Shown: positions 22,959-34,457, counted from the stretch's first letter. The stretch: 64,000 nt of DNA from Pyxicephalus adspersus (GCF_032062135.1 NC_092866.1:22391230-22455229); one strand, 5' to 3'. A program made the numbers and translations. Notes: generated by a model from the letters alone, not told the origin.

Positions 22959-23522
22959 TACCGTGTTTCCCCCATTTTAAGACATCCCCATTAAATAAGC
23001 CACCCCCGATTTTTGAAAAAATAATTAAAATAAGACACCCCTGAATAAGACATCCCCCGATATTTGATCCTGTGTGTGTCTCCTTGATGCTGGCTGCAGC
23101 ACGTGTCTGCTCCTGGCTGCAGTGCAGAGTGAAACTGAAAGTAACAAGCCGGCATTCTGCACCAGGAAGCAAGCTGCTGATCCCTGCCCTAACGGAGATC
23201 CCTACACTTAGTTACCGGTAAGTGAACAGAAGGGGACAATCAATGGCATAGAGTGATCAGAAGGGGACAGTCATTGTATAGAGTGATCAGAAGGGGACAA
23301 TCAATGGCATAGTGTGATCAGAAGGGGAATATGAACTGCACATGAGTGATCAGAAGGGGACAATCAATGGAACATGAGTGATCATGAGTGACTTTCAACA
23401 ATAAACGTGTACTGTAGTCTTTTTCATGGAAAAATAAGACATCCCCTGAAAATAAGACCTAGTGCATAATTTGGCATTTCAAAAAATTTAAGACAGTGCC
23501 TTATAATCGGGGAAACAGGGTA
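22959..23522. mobile_element. Complete DNA transposon with GTTTCCCC-type terminal repeats
   Basis: The ends are TACCGTGTTTCCCC and the inverse GGGGAAACAGGGTA. Inside are several AATAAGACA-type blocks related to the termini (22974-23060 and 23432-23505), a short GC-rich part with CTGGCTGCAGCACGTGTCTG near 23090, and a satellite with a 30-32-base step at 23219-23390. It has no transposase and is therefore non-autonomous. The partial copy at 1-321 matches it from the satellite to the right end. TA at both ends could be part of the repeat or a target duplication. Confidence 0.85.
23219..23390. repeat. 30-32-bp satellite array inside the transposon
   Basis: The GAGTGATCAGAAGGGGA core has GATCAG (GAACAG in the first unit) at 23224, 23255, 23285, 23316 and 23348, and a partial GATCAT unit at 23380. 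Units are more diverged than in the 1-190 array and use the ACAATCAATGGCATA linker more often. Confidence 0.85.
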
Positions 23523-24353
23523 TGTGAATTACACCCTTCCTGTTCTATAGTGGCCATGCCCATTGCTCCACTGTATATATGGTTTGAGTCATTGTTGCCT
23601 AGTCTGCTTCGCTGATTTGCACTAATAAAATATGTACCTCCTAGTGCTGGGAAGGGGACTTTGCAGACAATAGCTTGGAAGGAATTTATTTCCAGAAAGA
23701 TCAACTGTTATGTTCTGTATTTGCTGAAATGTAATGAAGCCGTCATACCTAAGGGTTGGTTAGCTGCAATATATAAGATTTTATTTATTGGGTTAACATA
23801 CTGTTTAAATTCAAGCATTATTTTTATAAGATTTAAATATTTTTTTAATGCTTACCATATATACATTTTGTAAGAGGACATGGGGAATGACAATTCAACG
23901 CCCAACCTGCACATTGCCATCAATGATGAGCAAAATTCTATAGTCCAAAGCGAGTTTGAAAGCTTGGAGGATGTTTACATATACCCAATCTGTTAGTAAA
24001 AGGGGTTATATTGGCAGCACATAAAGGCCTAAATAAAATAAAGAAGAGCATAAATAAATGGTACACATGTACTGTGGGCTTGCATGAGTGTACAGATGTG
24101 GGTTGTAGTAATGTGTATACAACAAGTGAGACAGAAAGTCAAACAACTCCTATACTGTGCTGCTGGATCCTAAGCAACAGTGTATGTACAGACATTTGTC
24201 ACTAAAAATATGTTGGATGCAGCTGCATACAAGTTCAAGAATGTACCTTGCTGTGGCCACTGTGATATCTTAAGTACAGCATGCAATATGACTTTTATTT
24301 TTAATTAGAACAATCCCAGTACAAAATGTATGCAGTTTTGTTGTAGCAGCATA
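23523..24353. other. Unassigned DNA
   Basis: Short frames at 23661-23873 and 24011-24205 have no recognisable content. No repeat was identified. Confidence 0.3.
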
Positions 24354-24355
24354 TG

Positions 24356-24789
24356 TACAGGTAGTCCCCGGGTTACATACGAGATAGGGACTGTAGGTTC
24401 GTTCTTAAGTTGAATTTGTATGTAAGTCGGAACAGGAGCATTAATATAATAAATGCAATTAGGAAAGATGTTTGTCTCAACATATTATTAGGCAACATGA
24501 TGTCAGGTACTGTATAAAATCATCACTGTGAGGTATTCCCAAACAAAGCAAAAAAAAAAAAAACTTTATAGAGCCTAGACATTTATTAACGTCTGGATCA
24601 AGCTGTGCTTTGATATGCAAAAAGAAACAACTGCAGAGTTTGTCTCGGTCATTAAAGTGTTAAAACCAAATAACTTCTTCTGCAAGCCATGCAAACAACC
24701 CCTACCCCCATCAAGCCTCTGTCCAGCACACAAGCGAGCAGCCCCGTTCGTCCATATGTCTGATGTCCTTAACCCGGGGACTACCTGTA
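24356..24789. mobile_element. pogo/Tigger-like miniature element
   Basis: The terminal inverted repeats are CAGGTAGTCCCCGGGTTA on the left and TTAACCCGGGGACTACCTG on the right, flanked by TA on both sides (24356-24357 and 24788-24789). Next to the left repeat is the block GGTTCGTTCTTAAGTTGAAT followed by TGTATGTAAGTCGG. TA duplication and CAG-starting ends are typical of the Tc1/mariner/pogo group, nearest in style to Tigger. At about 434 bases it carries no transposase, so it depended on an outside enzyme. The frame at 24615-24815 lies inside it and is not a gene. Confidence 0.85.
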
Positions 24790-24894
24790 CAGGAAAGTTC
24801 CCAAATAGCAGATAGAGCCAATTTCTTGCTATTTCTAAGGCATACTAGTAAAGTCTAGTATGTCTAGTATGACAACAATGGTGATGTTTCCTCT

Positions 24895-25225
24895 AAACAC
24901 CACCTTCCAAGTCTATCAAGTTCAACCCCTAGGGAAATAAACCTATCCCAGATATAAAACCCTATGGGCATAGTTGGTCCAGAGGAAGGCAAAAAAAAAA
25001 AACACTGGTACAATTAGCTGCAACAGGGGAAGAAAATCCTTCCTGATTCCATGAGGCAATTGGATGTTCCCTGGATCAACGGTCATTGTTAATATTTCTT
25101 TAAAGCCTTAATACCCAGTTATATTCTGTGCTTCTTGAAAAGCATCCAACTTTTTCGTAAGGCAGTCTATAGTAGTTGCTGAAACTACTTCCTGAGGGAG
25201 CCTATTACACATTTTCACAGTTGGT
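24895..25225. repeat. Old dispersed repeat of probable retroelement origin
   Basis: The order AAGTTCAACCCCTAGGGAAA, AGGCAA with an A run, GAAAATCCTTCCTGATTCCA, TGGATGTTCCCTGGATCAAC, AAAAGCATCCAACTTTTTCG and CTTCCTGAGGGAGCCTATTA resembles a dispersed repeat known from amphibian and other aquatic vertebrate genomes. I recognise the pattern but not a named family or its coding partner. Confidence 0.5.
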
Positions 25226-25990
25226 AACACATCATATGATCTTCAACATATATTCATGTATAATAATGTTTGTTATAGACTTACAGACTTATATTATGAT
25301 CCATGTAAAATATCCATGATGGATTATTTCAGCTTTAATTCAAGGTTTCAGAGACATGTGATAGATAAAGTATCATCATATTGTTTATCAGCCAAAAAAA
25401 ACCCTCTTTACTTCATCAGCTTATTGTTTTAAATATATCAGGTGGTAAATTCTACATTTTGTGTTCTTTATACCATGTATTCTGTTTACATTGTGCCATG
25501 CATGTGCTGTTTGTGTTGCATGGACTGCAAGTTCTGAGTCATGTGCATGTTCTTTGATGTGTATTTTCAGTGTGATAGTGTGTAAATTCTGTGCTGTATA
25601 TGCCGTGCTCATTTGATTCTGTGTATGTTTTGTGTTGTGCATGTTGTGTTCATTACTTCATTATCTTAGGTTTAATCCTAATTTCTGATTTTCAACAAAT
25701 TTATGTGGCTATAAGAGCAAATAAACTGTAAAGGGTTGGCAAGCTAAACATTAGATGAGAGCAGATTGTTGAGTTACAAGTTGACTAACGGCCCCTGGAA
25801 TTAAATGCTACAATTTGCATTGGTTACCAGTAGAAGGAATGTTCCCACCATTTCAATACATTATTTGCCAGAATATAAACAGCTGCTTGCTGCTTCTGCT
25901 TGCTCTATTCTATGGCAGGGCAATCAACCACAGCTCATTGAACCCCTGGCAGTTTTTGGAGGAACCCTGGTTTAAAGAGGGTGTATCAAA
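25226..25990. other. Unassigned, TG-rich at 25490-25660
   Basis: 25490-25660 is a degenerate TGTG/TGCATG-rich stretch that opens a false minus-strand histidine/threonine-rich frame. Nothing else was identified. Confidence 0.35.
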
Positions 25991-25998
25991 GTCTTGAC

Positions 25999-26295
25999 CA
26001 GCAATTCTCAACTTCAAAGTTCCTCCAGAGTTTGGTAGAAGTTCCTCAAACTGTTGGTGATTGACCTTGACTCAGATACTACCTGTATAGTTCTGGGGCC
26101 AACTATACTTGGTAGAGTCAGCTGCATTACTCTAATAATGTTTTGTCTATACCGGTGATATTCCAGCCCCCACTGTAAAAGGCTTTTTTTTCCACTCGCC
26201 ACCAAGAAGTTTTTTTAGCCCACTGATCTGCAGGGGTTCTCCAAGACCTATATATTTTGGGGGTTCCTTAGGTGTAAAATAGTTGAAAAAGGCTG
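25999..26295. mobile_element. hAT-like miniature element
   Basis: The ends are CAGCAATTCTCAAC and the inverse GTTGAAAAAGGCTG. The flanking octamers GTCTTGAC (25991-25998) and TTTTAGAC (26296-26303) agree at 5 of 8 positions and both fit the hAT pattern nTnnnnAn. The interior has GGTTCCT-type blocks shared with 33155-33420 and a central part shared with 36694-36984. It is degraded and non-coding. Confidence 0.6.
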
Positions 26296-26303
26296 TTTTA
26301 GAC

Positions 26304-27650
26304 AAATAAACCAATTTCATCTTAGAGGCAATGGCCAAATTGTCATTTAGATTTAGGTGCTGATTTAAATGACTGCACCTTATTTTTTACCTTACTAGGT
26401 AAATGCAGAGAGAGTGAAAAAAAGTGATTGGAGTTTTTTTTTCCTTTTGCTTTTTTCCATCTATTTCTTCCTTCTCTTTCCCACTACATTGTGAACTTTT
26501 CCAGTGGTGACTAAGAAAGTAACAAAAACCTGGGGGTTTTATACGTCCACAATTTCAGAAACTAATAAAAATATAGAAGCTTTAGTTTTAGATACACTTT
26601 AAAAATCCTAAGATATTAAAATATTGCTTTATTTATTCTTTAGTAAATGACTTGCATTCCCAAAAGACAAACATACTGAAAAAAATGAATGCTTACTTAA
26701 AATAGCCTCATTTTAAAGTGACAGATTTAATGAGCTGATTCACACTGGTGCCAAAAACATGACAAACAATTAATATATATTGTTCAGATTGACCACACAA
26801 TGATTTCCTCAAGTTCAACTTAATAATAATAAATTTTTAATTTTATCTTGTATATAAAGTATTCTACAAGGACAGGCCTTAAATCTACAAGTCAAGTGTT
26901 TAATCAAAACATGCAGTTTATCACACTTTTTATATATTTTTTCTTCTTTTATTTTAAGTCTCTATGGTAACAGACATTTTCTTGGAAAGAATTTTGTGAG
27001 TAGCTTATATATTGAATGGGACCAGAAAATAGTGGTTATATGAACTTGGCATACGTTTCCAGAAGTTAGTAAGTGTTGCTAGTGCATATTAAAAAAAGAT
27101 TTGGCAGGGGACTTGTGTAACTGCGCACAATCAGGCCAGAGAGGCTTCATAGAGCATCTGGAAGCCTGAGTGTATAACTGACACAATATTTAGTTGTTTG
27201 GCTTACTTTGTATATGATGTTAGTTGTCTTTGAGTTAATTTTGATACCAAAAAAAAAAGCAATGTTTTTTTTTTTTTTTCAAGAAAAAAGGTATATGGTA
27301 AAAGAAGCAAGGAAGTATTGATTTTTTGAGTTTTTTACTTTCAGTTTACTTTTTTTTACATTTCAGAAAAGCCTATGTATTCCAGGAGCTGCGGGTTTAC
27401 GCCTTCAGTCTTTATTGGCATGAGGGTGAAGATGGAAACGAAGGAGTCCTCCCCTACAAAAGATAAAACTCTTTTTAATTATAAAAAGAGCTTTAACTCA
27501 AATTAGACATAGCAACCCATTTGCATGGCTCTAGAAAGTGATAGTTTATTTTGCTGACCCCTTTTTCTTTACATTTTCAAAGATCAAAAAACATATTTTA
27601 ATTAAAAAACTGTCATTGAGTAATGACAAAGAGGAAGGGAATAGGTAAAG
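26304..27650. other. Unassigned AT-rich DNA
   Basis: There is a T run near 27265-27280 and a small hairpin at about 27467-27495 (AACTCTTTTTAATTATAAAA and following). No gene was recognised. Confidence 0.3.
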
Positions 27651-27689
27651 TTAGGTGAAGTTTGGTTGTCCAGCAGGCAGAATTGACAA

Positions 27690-27960
27690 TGGCTGTAGGA
27701 TTTTGACTAGGTCAACTTCTTCCATTGCCAGGTTTAGCATTGGCCCCATGCCTAGTCTGTAGCTACACATACGCAGCATGGAGTGATACAATGTTTGTTC
27801 TGAAATCTTTCTCTTGTGGACAGGACTTTGTGCTACAGTAGCTTTTCTATTTGTCTGAATTGGGCCAGAAGGACTAGCGTTCCTTCTATGATCAACAATG
27901 AGTTCAGAGCACTCATAACCCTGTCCTTTGGTGTTGTTCTCCCTTGGAACATTTTTGTTA
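27690..27960 (-). pseudogene. Tc1-like transposase fragment
   Basis: The minus-strand frame contains LIVDHRRNASPSGPIQTNRK, followed by ATVAQ, then KRKISEQTLYHSMLRMCSYR and a few residues on PMLN. RKATVAQ, a SEQT-like turn and LRMG/PML order matches the paired-like DNA-binding region of many Tc1 proteins, with the link toward the catalytic part beginning. No WSDE block follows; similarity stops near 27740. It is a different lineage from the Tc1-like gene at 11.3-12.5 kb, which is spelled differently in the same segment. Confidence 0.6.
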
Positions 27961-28035
27961 GGTACTAACATTTGTCCTTTGGAGATGCTTTGAGATATAT
28001 ATATGTATATATTTTTACTGACCACTAATATACAC

Positions 28036-28616
28036 TTAAAGCCGAAGTAAACCCCAAACTAACCCAAAACAATAAAATCACACTTACATTCAATCCCACA
28101 GATCAGTCTATCTGTCAGGAGGTTTCTTCCATCAGATCCCGTGTCGTCCCTGTATCCGTCTTTGGCCGGGCGCAGAGGGAGTGCCAGGCTCGCCATAGTC
28201 TTCTCTCTTCTTCCATGTTTTTCTTCCTACCTCACCCGATCTCACACTGCGCAGTCACAAGATCGGGTGACATAGATTGGAAAAAAACTTGCCGATCCCA
28301 CTGCACATTCGTGAGATCAGCAATTTTTTTCCCTATTGATGAAAGGGCTCCTTCTGTGCATGCCCGAGTTGCAGCCAAGAGCAGCCAAGAGCTTCCCAGT
28401 ATTCATGACGTAGGTATACTGGGAGGCTGTGTTCTCCTATTAATTTTTGATCACCTAGGCGATCGAGAATTAAAGGGGCAGTGCTGGACCATTTTTTTAA
28501 AAAAAAAAGGTGTTGCACTTAAAAAAAAAAACAAACAAACCAAATTTTTACTTTAAATAAAAGGGTTGTCTACCCTTTTATGTAAAATAAAAGTTCAGAG
28601 TTTAGGTATGCTTTAA
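28036..28616. mobile_element. TTAA-flanked piggyBac-like miniature element
   Basis: It begins TTAAAGCCGAAGTAAACCCC and ends GAGTTTAGGTATGCTTTAA, imperfect inverted repeats bounded by TTAA, the target duplication used by piggyBac transposases. It is about 581 bases with no open frame of interest. Inside are C-rich GATCAGTCTATCTGTCAGGA near 28102, a region with several GATCGGGTGA-type blocks, and an A-rich patch. Relatives in the window lie at 37784, 42905 and 45447. It is the longest copy of the family here. Confidence 0.8.
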
Positions 28617-30350
28617 GCCAGAGTTGGCTTACTGAATTATTATCAGCAACAGTGTCTTATTTTGATGACAAATAGTAGGTTATCATTGTCAGTAACCCCA
28701 CTAATAACACCAGTTAGTAACAGTTAAAGAATAAACAAAGAAAATGGAATGGGTCATGTTTTTCTTGTACTCTAAATGTAAAGAATTTTTAAGTGTTTTC
28801 ACTCCTTTCTTCAGGGGTTGCATAACCCCAATTATCCTCTAATTAGAAGAATGGATATGTGGTGGAGCTCAGTACACAGTATCAGTTAAACAAGTGCTAA
28901 TAAGGTATTACACTATCAGTCAAAGAAAACCGGGCAGAGTGCTTCTGCCCGGTAAAAAAAAAAATGGCTGCAAATATTTGGCTGCAGTAACCTATCATTT
29001 TTATTAAAGTATATTTACTATAAAAAAGGTAAACCTGTAGTGTGGGGCAAACAAGTTATTGGGCAAATGTTTACCTAATTTGGTCTAAAATTGCAAAGTG
29101 ATTATCTTTAAAACCCAATTTCTAGCCCCCAGATCCTTCTCCCATAAGGGTGTTTTTTTATTGTATACTAAACATTTTTAGATGCCTTTTGGCAAGTCAC
29201 ATAGGGTTTCCTTCTCTAATACCTGTTCTTTGCTAGTGGGAGGACTGCAGTGATGCCAAGCTGACATTGTACAGGACTTTACGGTGACCTTAGGGTGATC
29301 ATAAAATATGCCTCTAGGAGTCATGTCAATAATGCCATGGGCCTACAGCACGAGAGTTGGGTGATTGATGTCAAGCAAAAGAGGACAGGGACTGGTGAGT
29401 CTTCAGGGACAGTTCTAGGAGGAGGTGAGTATTGAAGCAAAGCAATTTTTTTTAACCAGAGCTGAGCCATGTATTGAAAAAAAAATTAGAACTGGACTGT
29501 CAACAAAATACTAGATTCTTGCATTTACAGTTTAAAATAAAATATATATATTTTTAGAAGATGACTCAGGAAATTGTTAGATTCTTTTTCATAACTTGTG
29601 CTTGGCAAATTACTGGTTTAATAAAGCTTCATAAATTATTCCTCAAATTAAGAGCTAAGTCTTATTTCCATGGCTTCCATCCAGCATAATCTGCGGGACA
29701 ATAGAGACTGTTTTTGAATGTGAAATGGTTCTTCTGTGTTTGTGCCTTTTGTTTCATTTTACTAGCTTCCCATAACTGATGAGGGCATCAGTACCCCTTG
29801 TAACTATCTGAAAAAAGAATTTACTGGAACAAAAGAATGCCATGTAAGCATAGCTTTTCTGTCAATAACGTTTGTATTTTTTCTGGTAGTGGAGCTATAC
29901 TAAATATTAATTTATTTGATACAGGTTGTTTCATGTAATTTACAACATATGAAAGATTCATTGTGGTGAATGCAATTTACTGTGATATTCTAATTTAGTG
30001 TTTTCCCAGTCTAATTTTCAGATTTTGCTCAAAAGGATATGTTTTATATTTTCCGGCTTTTGCGTTTTTTGTTTTAAAATATCTACTTACAAGTAACCCA
30101 CCATGATATATCTCAATGTCTGAGTGGGGATGACCACTGTCATTACCTATGAATAAGGAAAAAGCCTGGTGCCTCCCCTTGTACCCCCTCGCTTCTCTAT
30201 AGAATTTAACAGCGCTATCTGAAGAGCCTTCATTTGTTCTATTAGTGTTGTAAACAATCCCAAATGTTTCATTTGTTAGGCTTTAAAGGAAAATTTATTT
30301 TACTTATGATTTAATTAAGATATCTTAACATAACATAAATCATTAAAATA
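28617..30350. other. Unassigned, with one short perfect hairpin
   Basis: ACCGGGCAGA and TCTGCCCGGT form a perfect 10-base stem with a 5-base loop at 28929-28953, followed by an A run. 29200-29450 is somewhat richer in GC and repeat-like. 29580-29800 is low-repeat sequence and could be conserved non-coding DNA. No gene was found. Confidence 0.3.
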
Positions 30351-30354
30351 CCAA

Positions 30355-30510
30355 TTAAAGTGGAACTAATTCCAGTGCAAACTTACCTGTTGCTGTTCTG
30401 CCATTTCCTTCCTCATTCCGATCTGCAGCCATCTTTATTGGCCATGCTGGGATGACATAACTACCAAACTGGTGTGATTGAGTTCATGCAGAGTCCAGGA
30501 ACCTACGGGG
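30355..30510. mobile_element. TTAA-type miniature element, left part
   Basis: It starts TTAAAGTGGAACTAATTCCA, closely matching the inverted end of the element at 33745-33974 (AGTTCCGCTTTAA). The interior CAGCCATCTTTATTGGCCAT resembles 18060-18110. A matching right end was not found, so the boundary is approximate. Confidence 0.5.
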
Positions 30511-30609
30511 GAAATTGGGATGTCTAAGGTATCCTGGCTATAAATGGATTTTTTAGAAAAATTTGACATCTAGGACTGCTTAGAAAAGATATCACACGGC
30601 CCTTTATGT

Positions 30610-30941
30610 CAGGGGTGTCAAACTCTCACTCTGGCCGGCAACCTCCTTTTTTTTGGCCCCCAAAGGAATCCTAAAAATGAACTGCAACTGGCCCACCGCT
30701 GCATTGAAATAGCGCCGCTATAACAATTCCCGGCATTACTCGTGTCTATAGTCCAGCGGGTTCTCTGCCTATGCGTTGCCCTGCATTAGACTGTTTTATA
30801 GACACAAGTAATGCAGGGAATTGTAGTAGCGGTGCTACTTATGAAGAGGCCTCAATGTTTTCAGTACATTTTGGGGTTGGCCCGCAACTTTGTCTAAGTT
30901 TTTAATTTTGGCTTACTGTGTATTTGGGTTTGACACCCCTG
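30610..30941. mobile_element. hAT-like miniature element with exact 8-bp target duplication
   Basis: The ends are CAGGGGTGTCAAAC and the inverse GTTTGACACCCCTG, with identical octamers CTTTATGT on both sides (30602-30609 and 30942-30949). An 8-base duplication and CAG...CTG ends define hAT. The 332-base interior has a second long inverted repeat: 30710-30750 with 30797-30837, covering AATTCCCGGCATTACTCGTG and its near-inverse. There is no coding sequence. The exact duplication suggests this is one of the younger insertions here. Confidence 0.92.
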
Positions 30942-30949
30942 CTTTATGT

Positions 30950-31895
30950 AATAAAGCCCTGCCTGATGCCAGATTTTCAAAATGGAAGTTTAGGCATCTC
31001 TAGCAGAATAGAGTTGTGAGTCTGTATGTTTATTATTTATTATGTGTGGCAGTGGGTCCATAAGCACCCCCCTCAAACATAGCAAACAATGTCTGACACT
31101 TCTCTGAGTATGGAACAAAACGTGTCAAATGCAGTAAGAGAGAAGCATTGGAATACTGAAAGTGTCTTAGAAGATTGACCTTTGTACTATCTCTACCAAA
31201 GTATGTAGAAGGCATTCTTGCAGCCTCATATACCGGTAATATACTTGTGATTATGAGCCCTAAAGGAGCTTGTGGGCAAGTTTTGAAATATTGACTTAAT
31301 TTAATATTGTTAAAAATAATAGATGTTTATGTTGCCAAATGGCAAAATGCATTTCTATTTTAAAAAACACAATAAACAAACAATATACCCTGATAGGGAA
31401 AAAGCAACCGATCTCACATAATGAGGCCCCCTTATGCTTCTCGTCACCAGGAAAATGTCCTGCCATCATCTTTACAGGCTCAGTCAAATGTTCTCATTTT
31501 TGGTAAGTAATTAATTTTCACCTGATTTTAATTTTGCAATGATTTTTTTACATCCAAAGGCAACAATCCTAAGATTCCAAACATTAATTGTTAAACTCTT
31601 TTCTCTCCTCTAAGAATGTCATCATAAAATACAGCTGCAAGAAAATTATTTTTTTATGGCTCCTAAAATATGATGAGCTTCATCTATAAAATAAATATGG
31701 CTATATATTTGCTATGTGCTGTGCTAACAAATTATTTGCCTCTTTGAAGACTAGTTGTCTTGGATGCCTAGACAAAGTACTTGAAAATAACTTTAATATT
31801 TTTAAAAAACGTGAAACCTAACTTTACAGATACGGTTTTTATTTGGTATGCCATTTTATTAAAACCCCTACTCTAATGGTATATTAGTAAATGTC
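30950..31895. other. Unassigned AT-rich DNA
   Basis: Frames at 31033-31215 and 31296-31487 (minus) show no known domain. Confidence 0.3.
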
Positions 31896-31924
31896 AAACA
31901 GGATAAAATGAAAATGTTTTTAGA

Positions 31925-32060
31925 TTATTTTTTAATACTGAGCAGTTGCAGTTGAATTTAATTAATAGCACAGAAGGCTTAATCTCGGATAACAATGCAT
32001 ATTTTCTCAATTAAGCTTTCTGCCTATGCATACACAATGGTATAGCAAAAATAATGATCA
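31925..32060. promoter_or_regulatory. Candidate conserved non-coding element
   Basis: This is unique sequence with ATTTAATTAATAGCACAG near 31956, then AACAATGCATATTTTCTC near 31990 and TCAATTAAGC. AACAATG next to ATGCATAT resembles a SOX site beside a POU site, as in composite developmental enhancers. The call is inferred from motif content only. Confidence 0.25.
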
Positions 32061-32309
32061 CATGACCAGGAACACCTATTATTTGCATCCAATCAACAGT
32101 GGGGACCTGACTTCCATATTCCATATTCCATATAGCCTCACTCACAGCCCCTTACAACATTTGGAATTGTGACAATGAGACCTTTTCTCCATCTTTAGGC
32201 CACCCCACTGTTTAGGGAAGATAGGGACCTGGTATGGCCAGGAAGGAAGATGGCTACAAACCTACTGCCTGCTCTGTTTCAGGCCACCCAGGTTCTAGGA
32301 AGCCTGGTA

Positions 32310-32400
32310 TGGGCATAGTGACACAACTATGGACTTTGTACAGCGCTGCATAATATGATGGCGCTATATAAAAACTGTGTAATAATAATAATAATATTAA
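32310..32400 (+). mobile_element. SINE/L2-type tail fragment
   Basis: GACTTTGTACAGCGCTGCAT, GATGGCGCTATATAAAAACT and a closing (TAA)n run form the 3' end shared by the SINE and L2-type elements. The body is missing, as expected for a 5'-truncated retroinsertion. Confidence 0.8.
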
Positions 32401-33146
32401 AAGGTAGAGGGCATGTAAAGTCCTATGAACATTGCTTGTTCAAAATACTGTTTGAGGATTGTATATGCTTGAAATATCTTTGAGTGTTAAACCCACCGAT
32501 TGAGATGCTAATTCAATGACTAATACTGGCATTGCTTATCCTGTATTCTGTAAAATACTTTATTTTAGCATCTTACTCAATATGATATGCCTTGTACAGT
32601 ATTTGCTATTTGTAACCTAAAAACGTTGAATATTACAAGTTTTCTGGAATGTAACAAACATTCTACAGGGTCCTATCTCTGACTTTAAAATGTAATATCA
32701 TCAAGATAGAGTTTGACAATGAACTTTCCAAAAATATGCATTTATGTTTGTGAATGCTTATTTAATATATTAACTGCTGACTTCACTAACTAATATAACA
32801 TAAATATTTAGGACGTACGTCTATTTGAATCTGTGTCTAAAACCGAAACATTGTATATCTTATAATTAGAACAAACATCTTCAAGAAATATAAACATTTG
32901 AAAAATATTTGGCAGGCTTCAAAATCACTGATTGCATACATTAAAAGCAAATGCATCAAAAATCTTTCATAGCATAATGGGAACTTGCAAGAAATAATAC
33001 TTTAAAGAAGTATTGGTGCTGCTGAGTTTATTGTTGACTTTGAGTGTTGACTGCTATAATTAGTACAATGATGAAAGAATACCATAAAAAATCAAATATT
33101 AGGTTATTTAGGGACCTGTAGGATTTACCCAGTAATATAAAAGACA
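32401..33146. other. Unassigned AT-rich DNA
   Basis: I see no gene or repeat. Confidence 0.3.
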
Positions 33147-33154
33147 CCTTAATT

Positions 33155-33420
33155 CAGTGTTTCTCAACAAGGGTTCCTCCAGAAGTTGCTAGGGGTTCCT
33201 TGAGCAATGAGAACTTTGTACCTCTCAGGGCAGTTACCAGTGGCATCAATGATCTTTTTGGCTGTAAGTGTGACATTTTCCTCGATAGTCAAGAGTTTAG
33301 GAGGTATTTTTCCTCCTGACTATCATAATGTACGGTGAGCTATAGATATAGTAAATATAGTAAGGATTAACTGAAACCTGAAAGTTATTTCAAGGGTTCC
33401 ACCATGTTAAAAAAACACTA
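33155..33420. mobile_element. hAT-like miniature element
   Basis: The ends are CAGTGTTTCTCAACAAGGGT and the inverse TTAAAAAAACACTA. The flanking octamers CCTTAATT (33147-33154) and CCTTATTC (33421-33428) match at 6 of 8. The interior AGGTATTTTTCCTCCTGACT and ATGTACGGTGAGCTATAG correspond in inverse to the interior of the element at 43613, so the two copies belong to one family. It is non-coding. Confidence 0.78.
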
Positions 33421-33744
33421 CCTTATTCCAATTAGCAATCCAGTCATGGAATGTGACTAAGCAGATGTTGATTGTTCAAAAATAGGCAGGGTATAAAAAG
33501 TTGTGTACCTTTTCTAGATGCAATAAAGTTTCTGGGATACAAAATTGAATACACCTAGCTTTATTTATAAAGCAGTGACTCTGACATTCACCAAAACGTT
33601 CTCTGGTAGAAAATCTTCCAGAAATATGATTTTAAAGGCAGTAATTGTTTTTCCACCAGCGAATGTTTCAGTGAATGTCATATTCATAAGTTATGCATAG
33701 AACCATAGGTAACTTAATTATTCTTCTTCAATTGCTCTAAACAT

Positions 33745-33974
33745 GTACATGCCCTGTAGCTTAGAGCTCGGCTCTGTGCAACATCACTGCACACACAGGA
33801 AGCCGCCAGGGATCATCGTCTCCACCAAAGTCTGCCGTGGAGCTGGTGGTAAAGATGGCAGCATCCATCTCTGCAGCAATGAGTTAACAAGGTACCAAGC
33901 ACAAGGTATGCTGTGCATACTTGGCAACTATTACTGAAGCTCAACACCCACCAATGAGTCTAGTTCCGCTTTAA
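33745..33974. mobile_element. TTAA-type miniature element, right part
   Basis: It ends CTAGTTCCGCTTTAA, the inverse of the start at 30355. The internal part is GC-richer (GAAGCCGCCAGGGATCATCG). The left boundary is approximate; no TTAA with a matching repeat was seen. The plus-strand 64-codon frame inside it is chance. Confidence 0.5.
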
Positions 33975-34449
33975 AGTAGACTTACTGTACAGTCAAAGCT
34001 CTTGTTTAGGTTTTGGATAAACTAGAACTGATGTCAAGATTTTATTGCTATCTGTGTCCAAGCTGTAAGGATTTTCCTCAGGCTTGTTGTTGACACTATG
34101 TTGCAGGATGTTAAAAGTAGCTCTTTAACAAGGCAACAGACAGCAATAAAGCACTTTCAATAATGGAAGTGATTCCAACCTTTTCTATTTAATGTAAAAA
34201 CTGGAATTCTGTGTTTAAGTTTTTCCATCAGAACTGAATTACTAGTTCTGAATAAATTCAGATCTTTGTTTTGCTTGCAATGAGTTGTATTACCCAATCA
34301 TACAATCATTGTCATGCAAAGATAAGAATGGGTTCATAGGAATGTAAACTAACTTTAGAAAAAGTAGTGCATGTCCCAAAAAAATTCATATATACATGAC
34401 TATGGACACTATGCCCATGTGGCAGCACTTGGTAAAATATTTGTCAGTA
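33975..34449. other. Unassigned DNA
   Basis: I see no gene or repeat. Confidence 0.3.
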
Positions 34450-34457
34450 CCTTAGTA

